Part shown: positions 52,806-63,150 of the stretch, piece after piece
How positions within the stretch are numbered: the first letter of the stretch is position 1
Layout of the letters: every line of letters begins with the position of its first letter
The notes under the pieces: model-generated
Seen by the model: the letters and a program-made list of their open reading frames with translations, nothing else
Databases searched by the model: none
Told to the model about the DNA's origin: nothing
Made by a program: the position numbers and the translations under genes
Assembly (NCBI GenBank): GCA_963921195.1
Contig: OY992537.1
Span: 124,669,347-124,733,346 of the forward strand
Reading direction: 5' to 3'
DNA length: 64,000 nt
Source of the DNA: Pegoplata infirma
Lineage: Eukaryota; Arthropoda; Insecta; Diptera; Anthomyiidae

Positions 52806-54095
52806 TGGTTAGCTAACTTTTACCAAATTTTTAGTTGAGATTAACATGTTAGCAAAAATATCTTGTAAACTTCATTTAGCGCATTAGCAATTTTAAATAA
52901 AATTTGAACTATTTTTTTTGCTAAATTTAAAATTGAGTTGACCAATTTTTTACAAACTTTTTTGCTAATATTAGCAAAAATAAATGGTAAATTTTTTTTT
53001 TATTTTCAGAAAACTTAAAATGGCGATATCTTGGAAAGTAAGCCAGATAGAGCAAAATGGAGGCCATTTTTGGTTCTCGGGCTCACCATAGTATCGCCGG
53101 TCCTCTTCACATGTGTAGACCCTAATGGGTCCTAACTTTGGATCCAAAAAAGTTAGCATTCCCGAAAATTTTAAAATGCTCATATCTCGGTAAATATTGC
53201 CGACACAACAAAAAGTCCAAAAGCATTTTTGTAGCTCTTAACACGTAAAACAAGAAAGCTCTCCGAGCAATATTTTATCGAGTTTTGTAATTCTCAAAAC
53301 CCCGGTGGTCCCCTAAAATCACGTATCTAAAAAACTAAGCAAGGTAGAGCGAAACGGGCACAAATTTTGGATCAAAAACTATGACGATTTTTATGGAACC
53401 CAACTAGGTTTAGGCCCATCGGGGTCTGGACCTATTGGGTCCGAACACAATGGTTAGCTAACTTTTACCAAATTTTTAGTTGAGATTAACATGTTAGCAA
53501 AAATATCTTGTAAACTTCATTTAGCGCATTAGCAATTTTAAATAAAATTTGAACTATTTTTTTTGCTAAATTTAAAATTGAGTTGACCAATTTTTTACAA
53601 ACTTTTTTGCTAATATTAGCAAAAATAAATGGTAAATTTTTTTTTTATTTTCAGAAAACTTAAAATGGCGATATCTTGGAAAGTAAGCCAGATAGAGCAA
53701 AATGGAGGCCATTTTTGGTTCTCGGGCTCACCATAGTATCGCCGGTCCTCTTCACATGTGTAGACCCTAATGGGTCCTAACTTTGGATCCAAAAAAGTTA
53801 GCATTCCCGAAAATTTTAAAATGCTCATATCTCGGTAAATATTGCCGACACAACAAAAAGTCCAAAAGCATTTTTGTAGCTCTTAACACGTAAAACAAGA
53901 AAGCTCTCCGAGCAATATTTTATCGAGTTTTGTAATTCTCAAAACCCCGGTGGTCCCCTAAAATCACGTATCTAAAAAACTAAGCAAGGTAGAGCGAAAC
54001 GGGCACAAATTTTGGATCAAAAACTATGACGATTTTTATGGAACCCAACTAGGTTTAGGCCCATCGGGGTCTGGACCTATCGGGTCCGAACACAA
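52806..54095. repeat. Tandem duplication, two 645-bp copies, nearly identical
   Basis: 52806-53450 is repeated at 53451-54095. The only difference I noticed is CCTATTGGGT against CCTATCGGGT near the end. It lies inside the CACTCAAAA element at 48798, whose relatives carry one copy. A 70-codon minus-strand frame (52971-53183, 53616-53828) is identical in both copies simply because of the duplication. Confidence 0.85.
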
Positions 54096-54573
54096 TGGGG
54101 TCCTCAAATGTGTATGAACTAAGTTGAAATAAAAAAATTCAGTTAACTAATTTTTAGCAAAACGTTTTTGCTAACATTACCAAAAAAATTGTGGGTTCAA
54201 AATCAGCAAATTTTCTTGTAGGTTTACAAGCTTTTTTGCTTACTTTACAGTCTTTTTTTTTTGAGTGTACTTTAAAAATTATAAAAAAATTATAAAGTGC
54301 CTTTATTCAAGTGAACCAAAAAAAAAAATAGCACAGTTTTGGACTTTTTTTTAATAAATTGCTCAAAAAAAGTTGTTTGGGTAAAAAAAACACTATTGCC
54401 ATGATTTTTTTTCTAGAGGAGGCTAGCTTCCAATTATATTTTATAGTTCTGCAATCGGTAAAAAACTGCAAAAGATACAGGATGATGAACATAAAATTTT
54501 TAATGCCTTTAAATAAGTGACCCGGAGTGTATATGCTGTATTTTTCAATAAGTGGATTAATCGTATTTAGTTT

Positions 54574-57133
54574 AAACAAGTACGAGTGTTAAATTCGGCT
54601 GTACCGAATCTTTTATACCCTCCAACACGTTTAAAATTAAAAAAGAATCGCAGGGGCGTTTTTTTTTTTTGGTGGGAGGGGGTCGTTGGAGTTAGTGGGG
54701 GACACTTATAGCCCCGCTTTATATGTTTACAAATTATTTGTTATGATATTTACGCTTAAATAATAAATTTTTATCATTATTATTATTTCTAATTAATTCC
54801 TATAACTACGCCCCCAAATGGGGGCGGCCTGAAAAAAAATCGATTTTCCTAACCCCCTTGGTCCAAGCGCAGGTCTATGAACATAATATGGCATACAAAT
54901 GTTAAATTTGTTGAGCAAAAATTTAAAAAAACTCGTAAAATATCGTATTTTTTAGGGGTCGTTTTAGTTCTTCAAGGAGGAACTTTTTTCCCCCTGGTCC
55001 GATTTTGCCCATCTTCGAACTTAACCTTACCAGTAAAATAAGATATATTCTTGCCTTATTTCAGCGGTCTAGCTCTTTTGGTTTGGACTGCATCGTTATT
55101 TCTACAGACGGACGGACGGACATCGCTAGAATGTCTTAGATTCTATCATGGATCAATATTATATATACTTTGTGGGGTCCCCAACCGATATTTCGATATG
55201 TTACACACGGAATGACAAAGTGAGTATACCCTAGGATGGCTCGTTTTTGGGCTTTTCTCTCTGGTCAAATTCTAATACCCGCCAAAAGTGTCGGTCCCCT
55301 AAGGGTAACTCACATGCAAAATATCACTTCGATCGGAGTTTATCTTCTGTCTCCACTTTGAGCCTCAAAATTGGCTTTTTCGCAAAAAAGGACATTTTTA
55401 AAAAAAATAAAAAAAAAATTAAGTTTTTTTATTAAAATAATTAAAAAAATATTTTTGTATAATATTTGATCGTCAATACCTAAATATAAAATTTAAAGAT
55501 TTTACGGTATCATTAACCCGTTCAAACTTGATACCAAAAAAATGGCATGATTTTGGGGGCGTTCTCAAAACACCTTTTTTCAAAATTTGAAAATTTTATT
55601 AAAAAAAATTTTTAAATATACCATTTTTTCTTTCTGAATTCATTAAGAACACCTTGGAGAAGAAAAATGTGAAATATGGCGGATATCCGTCGAGCCACTT
55701 TTCGGGAATCGCGGGGTGAAGTTAGCGGATTTCAAGGAAATGTTGGTTTTTTCAATAATTTGGATTAATAAAATCTTATAAATTTCATTTTTGTCCAAAT
55801 TAACGGCTTTATGGTGTCGTGACATTCTATTATATAACTTCAAGTCTGTCATGAAATCTTACAGATCTAGGACGTCTTAAACCCACATTGGCTGGAGGTC
55901 AAAAATGACCCCCGCGGAAAATTTGAAGTTTAGAGCTTTAATTTTGTGCTATAAACAAGTATAAAACGGCTTTTATGTTTTTTACCCCAACTATTATTGC
56001 GTTTTATAATATTATCTTTAAAAAAATCGTTAACCCTTCTTGGTAGGGGGTCAAAAATGACCCATTCAATAAAAAATATATATTTTGTTGATATACAAAA
56101 ATTCAAGCACTATGCCTAAAATTTTTTGTCGGGGTCATTTTTGACCCCTGACCAATGTGGGTTAAAGATATCTTAAATATGAGAGATTTAAGGGCTGATT
56201 TAAAGTTATCTAAAAGATTGCCACAAATTAATTTTATATAAAAAAATATATACTTTTTATTGAATGGGTCATTTTTGTCCCCCTACCAAGATGGGTTAAC
56301 GATTTTTTTAAAGATAATATATTAATACGAAATAATAGTTGGGGTAAAAAACATAAAAGCCGTTTTATACTTGTTTATAGCACAAAATTTAAGCTCAAAA
56401 CTTCAAATTTTCCGCGGGGGTCATTTTTGACCCCCAGCCAATGTGGGTTTAAGACGTCCTAGATCTGTAAGATTTCATGACAGACTTAAAGTTATATAAT
56501 AGAATGTCACGACACCATAAAGCCGTTAATTTGGACAAAAATGAAATTTATAAGATTTTATTAATCCAAATTATTGATAAAACCAACATTTCCTTGAAAT
56601 CCGCTAACTTCACCCCGCGATTCCCGAAAAGTGGCTCAACGGATATCCGCCATATTTCACATTTTTCTTCTCCAAGGTGTTCTTAATAAATTCAGAAAGA
56701 AAAAATGGTATATTTAAAAATTTTTTTTAATAAAATTTTCAAATTTTGAAAAAAGGTGTTTTGAGAACGCCCCCAAAATCATGCCATTTTTTTGGTATCA
56801 AGTTTGAACGGGTTAATGATACCGTAAAATCTTTAAATTTCATATTTAGGTATTTACGATCAAATATTATACAAAAATAATTTTTTAATTATTTTAATAA
56901 AAAAAATTAATTTTTTTTTTATTTTTTTTAAAAAAGTCCTTTTTTGCGAAAAAGCCAATTTTGAGGCTCAAAGTGGAGACAGAAGATAAACTCCGATCGG
57001 AGTGATATTTTGAATGTGAGTTACCCTTAGGGGACCGACACTTTTGGCGGGTATTAGAATTTGATCAGAGAGAAAAGCCCAAAAACGAGCCACCCTAGTA
57101 TACCCCCATACTGTGGTTGGAGGGTATAAAAAT
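54574..57133 (-). mobile_element. DINE-1/HINE-like element, subfamily A, split by a palindrome
   Basis: The hairpin AATTCGGCTGTACCGAAT is at 54593-54610, with AAGGAGGAACTTTTTTCCCCC, GACGGACGGACATCG and GGGTCCCCAACCGATATTTC. The copy is interrupted within its 5' subterminal repeat (GTATACCC) and resumes at 57098 with GTATACCCCCATACTGTGG. The 1.87-kb insert is listed separately. Confidence 0.85.
55232..57097. mobile_element. 1.87-kb near-perfect palindromic element with 8-bp duplication
   Basis: Termini TAGGATGGCTCGTTTTTGGG and the complement TAGGGTGGCTCGTTTTTGGG are flanked by an exact GTATACCC (55224-55231, 57098-57105). Both arms (about 880 bp each, centre near 56165) are almost identical, differing by a few bases. 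Removal restores the DINE sequence. A 69-codon frame occurs once in each arm (55643-55852 minus, 56477-56686 plus), differing in one residue that I can see, as expected of mirrored sequence. The terminus and duplication fit hAT-type mobilisation. Confidence 0.85.
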
Positions 57134-57713
57134 ATATTTTACCACAGGGGTAACTCATGAATATTATTGTCAGTGATAACGAAGTCGTTATCTACAGATG
57201 GCAATCTTTTTTTGGAAAGTATTTGGGAACGATTTGGGAATAACGAAAAATAAACATTGAAAATTTTAAAAATTATGAATGAAAATTATTGTTGTGTCAC
57301 TTGAAAATAAAAAAATACATAATAAAAAAAAGAAATGAATATAATTAAATCAAAACAACCAGCAAAATTAAACGAAAAATAAAAGGTAAACAAAATTTCC
57401 AGCTTTCCCAGATACCATTTGTAAAACTAACACCACCTTTAAACGTCAAAAAGAATTGACTCTTGCATAGTCTTTATAATAATAATATAAGTTTTTGTTT
57501 TACCATGCCAATACAAATTTGGAATATTTTTTTCTCTAATTTACAATAAATTAGGAATTATAATCCAAAAAAATAATAAAAAAATTTGGAATATGAAAAA
57601 AGTTATAAATAAATTAAAATTAATCCAACTAAATTTTAGGATTTAACAAGTCCATTTTGGATTAATTTTGATATATTTAAATTGGTATGAAACGGTTAGG
57701 GTACCTCCCATGT
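57134..57713. other. No gene recognised; short palindrome
   Basis: GATAACGAAGTCGTTATC (57175-57192) is a compact hairpin. CACAGGGGTAACTCATGAAT near 57143 resembles CATCACGGGTTACTCATGTC near 59499 in the same orientation. No other assignable structure. Confidence 0.4.
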
Positions 57714-57715
57714 TA

Positions 57716-58606
57716 CACTCAAAAAAATACGTTAGTAGATTTACTAATTTTTTTTTGCTAATGCTAGTTAGCTAACTTTTAGCAAATTTTTAGTTGAGAT
57801 TAGCATGTTAGCAAAAAATTCTTGTAAACTTCATTTAGCACATTAGCAATTTTAAACAAACTTTGAACTAATTTCTTTTGCTAAATTTTAAATTGAGTTG
57901 ACAACATTTTTACAAGATTTTTTGCTAACATTAGCAAAAATAAATGGTAAAATTTTTTTTATTTTCAGAAAACTTAAAATGGCGCTATCTCGGAAACTAA
58001 GCCAGATAGAGCAAAATGGAGGGCATTTTTGGTTCTTAGAATCTCCATACTTTCGCGGGTCCTTTTCACATGTGTGGACCCTAATGGGACCTAACTTTGG
58101 ATCCAAAAAAGTTGGCATTCCTGAAAATTTTAAAATGCTCATATCTCGGTAAATATTCCCGACACAACAAAAAGTCCAAAAGAATTTTTGTAGCTCTCAA
58201 CACGTAGAACAAGACCGCAAAATAACCAAAAGCTCTCCGAGTAATATTTTTGAAGTTATCGAGTTTTGTAATTCTCAAAACCCCGGTGATACCCTAAAAT
58301 CACGTATCTCAAAAACTAAGCAAGGTAGAGCGAAACGGACACAAATTTTGGATCAAAAACTATGACGATTTTTAAGGAACCCAACCAGGTCTAGGCCCAT
58401 CGGGGTCTGGACCTATTGGGTCCGAACCCAAAGGGGTCCTCAAATGTTTATGAACTAAGTTGAAATAAAAATTATTTCAGTTAACTAATTTTTAGCAAAA
58501 CGTTTTTGCTAACTTTACCAAAAAAATTGTGGGTTCAAAATCAGCAAATTTTCTTGTAGGTTTACAAGCTTTTTTTGCTAACTTTACAGTTTTTTTTTTT
58601 TGAGTG
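57716..58606. mobile_element. CACTCAAAA-type element (copy 10), intact, 891 bp
   Basis: TA|CACTCAAAAAAATACGTTAG ... TTTTTTTTTTTGAGTG|TA. This uninterrupted copy serves as reference for the interrupted one at 48798-54267. The frames at 57888-58142 (minus) and 57898-58152 (plus) overlap on opposite strands and are not conserved in length with the 70-codon frame of the other copy. Confidence 0.75.
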
Positions 58607-60129
58607 TACAATATTTTTCAGAATTTTTTTTTCTTAAATCATTTTAATGATTTTTAAAGCCAAACAATTTTTGTTTTTCGGCTTTCAAAAAAATTTTCGG
58701 AACTTAGAAAATTCAACATTGTTTTTCCCCCCAAAAGCAATTTTTATGATTTTTTTTACTGCCAAATTTATTTGTATCAAATTAATTTGTATTAGAATAA
58801 TTATTTTTTTTTAATTTTTAAACACAAATTTAAAAAATTTAAACATAAAAACCTTTATTTCTAAAATCTATTGTAAACGCAAAAAAAATTGTAATTTGGA
58901 CTTGAAAACTTTTCAGAACTTTTGAACAATCATGGAATTTATTCTACGAGTAATACAAAACGCTTTAAAGTCATTTGAAAAAAAATTAATTTTTCGAATA
59001 ATAATAAATTTTGCTAATGAAAAAAACGCTTTGTATATCGTTGTTAAAGCGTTCTTATGGTGATTTTTTTGCATTTTGCCCTAAAAATTATGTTTTTTTG
59101 TTCTTTTCTAAAAAAATGTATACCCTTATAAATGGTAGAAATTTCTTTATTGTGTTTTTTTTTTCTAAAAATGAATGCCCCATAAAGTGCAAAAAAGTTG
59201 CCCTTATACTCTAAAAAGGCAAAAAAAAATTTCAGTAAAGAAAACACCATACGAAAGGACTTTCAAACTGTTTTTAAAACCATTTGGGTTTTATAACAAT
59301 AAAATATTATGTTAATAAAGTACTCTTAAACCGTTTTTTGAATATGTTCGCAAAGCGTCGTCAAATAGCGTTTTGACAGTATTTTTTTTTGTTACAGTAC
59401 TTTTAGAACGTTGTTTTTAGATCCTAGATCGATTTTCGTTTCCGAATGTTAAAAACGGAGTTTGTTGTTTCAAACCATGAAATAACGAAAAAATACCATC
59501 ACGGGTTACTCATGTCTATAATTATTTTTAAAGACTTTTCCAACAATTTGAAAATGGTGTAAATAAAATATTCAAATGTTTACATGTTTTACGCATTTTG
59601 TAGATATTTAATGGTATCTAATCAACGTTTTGAGGTTTAAAATGATTTTGCAAAATTTATTTGTTCAAATTTTTTATAATGGTTTCTATAAAATTCTAAT
59701 GTGATTTGTTACAGTTTTGTTGCGTTGATTTATTTGCAGATTCGTATAAAATTGTATAATGAGATTATAATTTAATTGTTAAACTTGATTTTTGAAGTTA
59801 TAGGTTAATGTTTATTTGAAGAATACCGTAAGCTTTTAACAAGTCAGGTTTTATTTGGGTGTGTTTTATTTTTATTTTAATTTTTTTGATTTTTTCAGGT
59901 TGATGGGTTAATTTAAATATAATCAATATTTTTAATTTATTATTATTAGTTTTTGAACGCAAAAGTCATTAAAGTTAATCGGAAGTGGGTAGGTTTAATA
60001 TAAAAAAAAAAATCTTGAGCTATTCATATTTTTTATTTAATAATTTATAATTATAAATTATTTAACAACTACATAATTATCCTTTCCTTTTGTTGTAAAA
60101 TAAATTATTAACATAAATTAAAATTTACT
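58607..60129. other. No feature recognised
   Basis: About 1.5 kb of AT-rich spacer with many T and A runs. Overlapping frames on both strands at 59011-59250 are chance. No terminal repeat, RNA gene or domain was identified. Confidence 0.45.
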
Positions 60130-60335
60130 TAAATCTTATATTAAGAGGATCAGAATATGAGTAGGTACCCATTTCAAGAATTCTCCCCACGAAATCTTTA
60201 TTTTATATAACATTTTGTGGTGTGTTAAGTCATTTACAAAATTATTTTAACCATAATATTAAAATAACCCCGTTTAACCCAAAATCATGTTCGTTCCGGT
60301 AAAAAATTTTGAACCCACCCTTATATCAAAAAAAT
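60130..60335 (-). mobile_element. Helitron remnant (3' region)
   Basis: AAATCTTTATTTTATATAAC, CCCCGTTTAACCCAAAATCA and TGTTCGTTCCGGTAAAAAAT match 6830-6955 of the nested Helitron (6734-8415) in order and orientation. Termini are missing. Confidence 0.5.
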
Positions 60336-60377
60336 ACTTATTAAATCCAGAAAATTTCTAAAACCTTATCTATCTTC

Positions 60378-60766
60378 TTCTATATATATAAAAATGGATG
60401 TGTGTATGTATGTATGTGTGTATGTATGTTCCGTATGGACTCGAAAACGGCTGAACCGATTTTGATGACATTTTCAGGGAATATTCAGAATAGCCTGGCG
60501 AGTAACACTGTCAAGTCGGATTTTTGATTTTCCGTCTGTGGGCGGTGGGGCGTGGCAAAATGCAATTTTTGCATTCCACCACTTATGACATCTATATAAA
60601 AAACGGATGAACCGATTTTGATGAAATTTAAATCAAAGATAGTACTGAGTACTCACTATGTGCCAAATTTGAGCGGACAAAGGAGCGTAAAATGCCATGC
60701 CACTTTGTATTGAATTGAAAGTTATTTCTGCATACTCCGCAATAATGCAAAAAACGGTTGTATGTA
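60378..60766 (+). mobile_element. Helitron 5' end, truncated by a palindrome
   Basis: It starts TCTATATATATAAAAATGGA, followed by a (GTAT)n tract and TTCCGTATGGACTCGAAAAC. GGCTGAACCGATTTTGATGA at 60450 and GATGAACCGATTTTGATGAA at 60604 are the first units of an array like those in the other two Helitrons. The element stops at the TA before the palindrome at 60767; no 3' CTRR end was found beyond it. Confidence 0.6.
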
Positions 60767-62720
60767 TGGGGCATTCCATGTGAAATCGGACACTTTGAAA
60801 AACTTTTTTTTAGATTTTCCCAATTTGCTTACAGTTTTTAGTACCCTTCGAAAACTCATTCGTGGCAAATTTTCAGATTTTTTTGATGACCCGTTCAAAA
60901 GATATCAAATTTTTAAAAATTGGTAGTTTGTTCCTTTACTCAAACTTCTTTTTCTCATAACTTCTTCAATAATGGACCAAACTTCAAATTTTTTTTTTTC
61001 CAAAATTTTTGTTTTTTTACGTACTTTAAAAAAAAAATCCCAAAAAATTATTAAAAGCGCTCTAATATGCGATTTTTAAGTTTTAAAATTCAAATCTCAT
61101 TTTTGAAAATGTTTGTACTCATGGATTTTTTTGAATTTTTTTTGTGTAAAACTTCTATCAATTCTACAAATTTTTTTCCCAGGAAGATCGTGGGATAACG
61201 ATTATTACTATTTTTTTAAATTTTTTGAAAAAAATTTATTGTAATTTTCAAATCTTAAAATCATTTCTACTGCTCCAATGGTGCGTCTTAGAGGGGTCAT
61301 TTATAAGACCGACCCCTATTAATTTTTAAGTATTAACATTTCTTTGGAACAAACTAATACCCTATCTCTAATTTCTAAGGGGGCTCCCACACATTAACGA
61401 TATTTTTAAAATTTGCTCCAACCGCTCTAACTGTCCTAATAGTGCCCTTAGAGCAACAAAATGTATGACTGACCCACAATATTTTTTTAGTCCAAACATT
61501 TTCTCTAAACACACCTACCCTCTATCTTTAACTGTTAAGGCGGTCACCATAAATTTTTTTTTATTTTTTGAAAATTTGTTTCATTTAATCAGCTTCTACC
61601 GGTCCAATGGTGTGTCTGAGAGGGGTCATTAGTGAGACAAACCCCCATTTATTTTTACCCTACAACATTTTTTCAAAACATACCTATGCCCTATCTCCAC
61701 TTCCTAAGTATGCTCCCATACAAAATTACATTTTTATAAAATTTGTACGGGGGCCTACTTAGGGAGTGGAGATAGGGCGTAGGTAGGTTTTGAAAAAATG
61801 TTGTTGGGTAAAAATAAATGGGGGTCGGTCTCACTAATGACCACTCTCGGACGCACCATTGGACCGGTAGAAGCTGATTAAATAAAACAAATTTACAAAA
61901 AATAAAAAAAATTGTATGGGGACCACCTTAACAGTTAAAGATAGAGGGTAGGAGTGTTCAGAGAAAATGTTTGGAGTAAAAAAATATTGTAGGTCGGTCA
62001 TATATATTGTTGCTCTAAGGGCACTATTAGGGCAGTTAGAGCGGTTGGAGCACATTTAAAAAAATGTCGTTTGGTGTGGGAGCCCATTAGAAATTGGAGA
62101 TAGAGTATTAGTTTGTTCCAAAGAAATGTTAAGACGTAAAAATTAATGGGGGTCGGTCTTATAAAGGACCCCTCTATGACGCACCATTGGAGCAGTAGAA
62201 ATGATTTTAAGATTGGAAAATTACAATAAAATTTTTTCAAAAAATTTAAAAAAATAGTAATAATAAATTTTAAAAAATAGTAATAATCATTGTCCCACAA
62301 TCCTCCTGGGCAAAAAATTTGTAAAATCGATAAATGTTTTACACAAAAAAATTTCAAAAAAAATCGAAAAGTACAAACATTTTCAAAAATGAGATTTAAA
62401 TCTTAAAACTTGAAAATCTCATACTAGAGCGCTTTTAAGAATTTTTGGGTTTTTTTTTTTTAAATACGTAAAAAAACAAAAATTTTGAAAAAAAAAAATT
62501 GAAATTTGGACCATTATTGAAGAAGTTATGAGTAAAAGAAATTTGAGTAAAGGAACAAACTACAAATTTTAAATAATTTGATATCTTTTGAACGGGTCAT
62601 CAAAAAAATCTGAAAATTTACCACGAAGGAGTTTTCGAAGGGTACTAAAAACTGTTAACAAATTGGGAAAATCTAAAAAAAAAAAATTTCAAAGTGTCCG
62701 ATTTGACAGGGAATGCCCCA
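60767..62720. mobile_element. 1.95-kb palindromic element, TGGGGCATTCC termini
   Basis: Left TGGGGCATTCCATGTGAAAT (then CGGACACTTTGAAA) mirrors the right end; TA lies on both sides. Arms of nearly 1 kb match almost throughout, for example CTTACAGTTTTTAGTACCCT at 60829 against the complement at 62644-62658. The centre is near 61743, where TAAGTATGCTCCCATACAAA meets its inverse. The left flank is Helitron and the right flank is DINE sequence, so the insertion site was rearranged. Frames at 61834-62055 and 61998-62357 show no domain. Confidence 0.75.
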
Positions 62721-62952
62721 TATATATTATTGATCCATGATCGATTCTAAGACATTCTGTGAAAAAATTTCCCCCTTGAAGAACTGAACCAACCTCTGGT
62801 ATATTTATCGCGATGGGAAGTTGCTCTCAACGCCTCCCACTGACCCCATCACCCCCCAAAAAAAACGGCCCTGAAATTTTTTTTTTTCATTTTTTTACAT
62901 TTTGGAGGGTATAAAAGATTCGGCACAGCCGAATTTAATACTCTTACTTTTT
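62721..62952 (+). mobile_element. DINE-1/HINE-like element, subfamily A, 5' truncated
   Basis: It begins at TATATATTATTGATCCATGA, the AT block that normally follows the first 80 bp. GATTCTAAGACATTCTG runs directly into AAATTTCCCCCTTGAAGAAC, so the GACG tract is deleted. The 3' hairpin ATTCGGCACAGCCGAAT (62918-62934) and TTAATACTCTTACTTTTTT are present. Confidence 0.75.
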
Positions 62953-63034
62953 TTTTTTTTATTAAATATATTTTTTTTAGTAATCTTTCTTCACAAATTT
63001 TTTTTTTTTCATCAAAAAAATTTTTTATCGACAA

Positions 63035-63150
63035 ACAGATAGATGGTTATCACTAGAATGTCTTAAAAACCTTTAATGATCAATAATATATAAACATAAT
63101 GGGGTCCTCGACCAATAATTCAATGCGTTTTGAATAGAATGAAAAATTAA
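63035..63150 (-). mobile_element. Diverged DINE-1/HINE-like fragment
   Basis: ATCACTAGAATGTCTTAAAA, ATAATGGGGTCCTCGACCAA and TTCAATGCGTTTTGAATAGA follow the subfamily A order on the minus strand. It closely resembles the remnant at 40523-40580, so both derive from one diverged lineage. Confidence 0.55.

Larger units (their letters stand above)
48798..54267. mobile_element. CACTCAAAA-type element (copy 8), invaded and internally duplicated
   Basis: TA|CACTCAAAATAATACATTAG at the left and TTTTTTTTTTGAGTG|TA at the right. After the first 48 bp it is interrupted by a foldback element (48847-52798) and resumes in register with the intact copy at 57716. Its body was then duplicated in tandem (52806-53450 and 53451-54095). 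Words TTAGCTAACTTTTAGC and ATTAGCAAA dominate the ends. The middle has less AT-rich segments (TCTCGGGCTCACCATAG, GGCCCATCGGGGTCTGGACC). Confidence 0.7.

Noticed and set aside
52971..53828. Identical 70-codon frames as a conserved gene pair
   Set aside because: Identity extends over the entire 645-bp tandem duplication, including non-coding parts. The third copy at 57888 has a different frame length.
55643..56686. 69-codon frame present twice, in opposite orientation
   Set aside because: The two copies are mirror images within the palindrome; no recognisable domain and no independent conservation.
57143..59520. CAGGGGTAACTCATGA / CGGGTTACTCATG as ends of a hAT-type element
   Set aside because: The two phrases are in the same orientation rather than inverted, and no matching flanking octamers were found.
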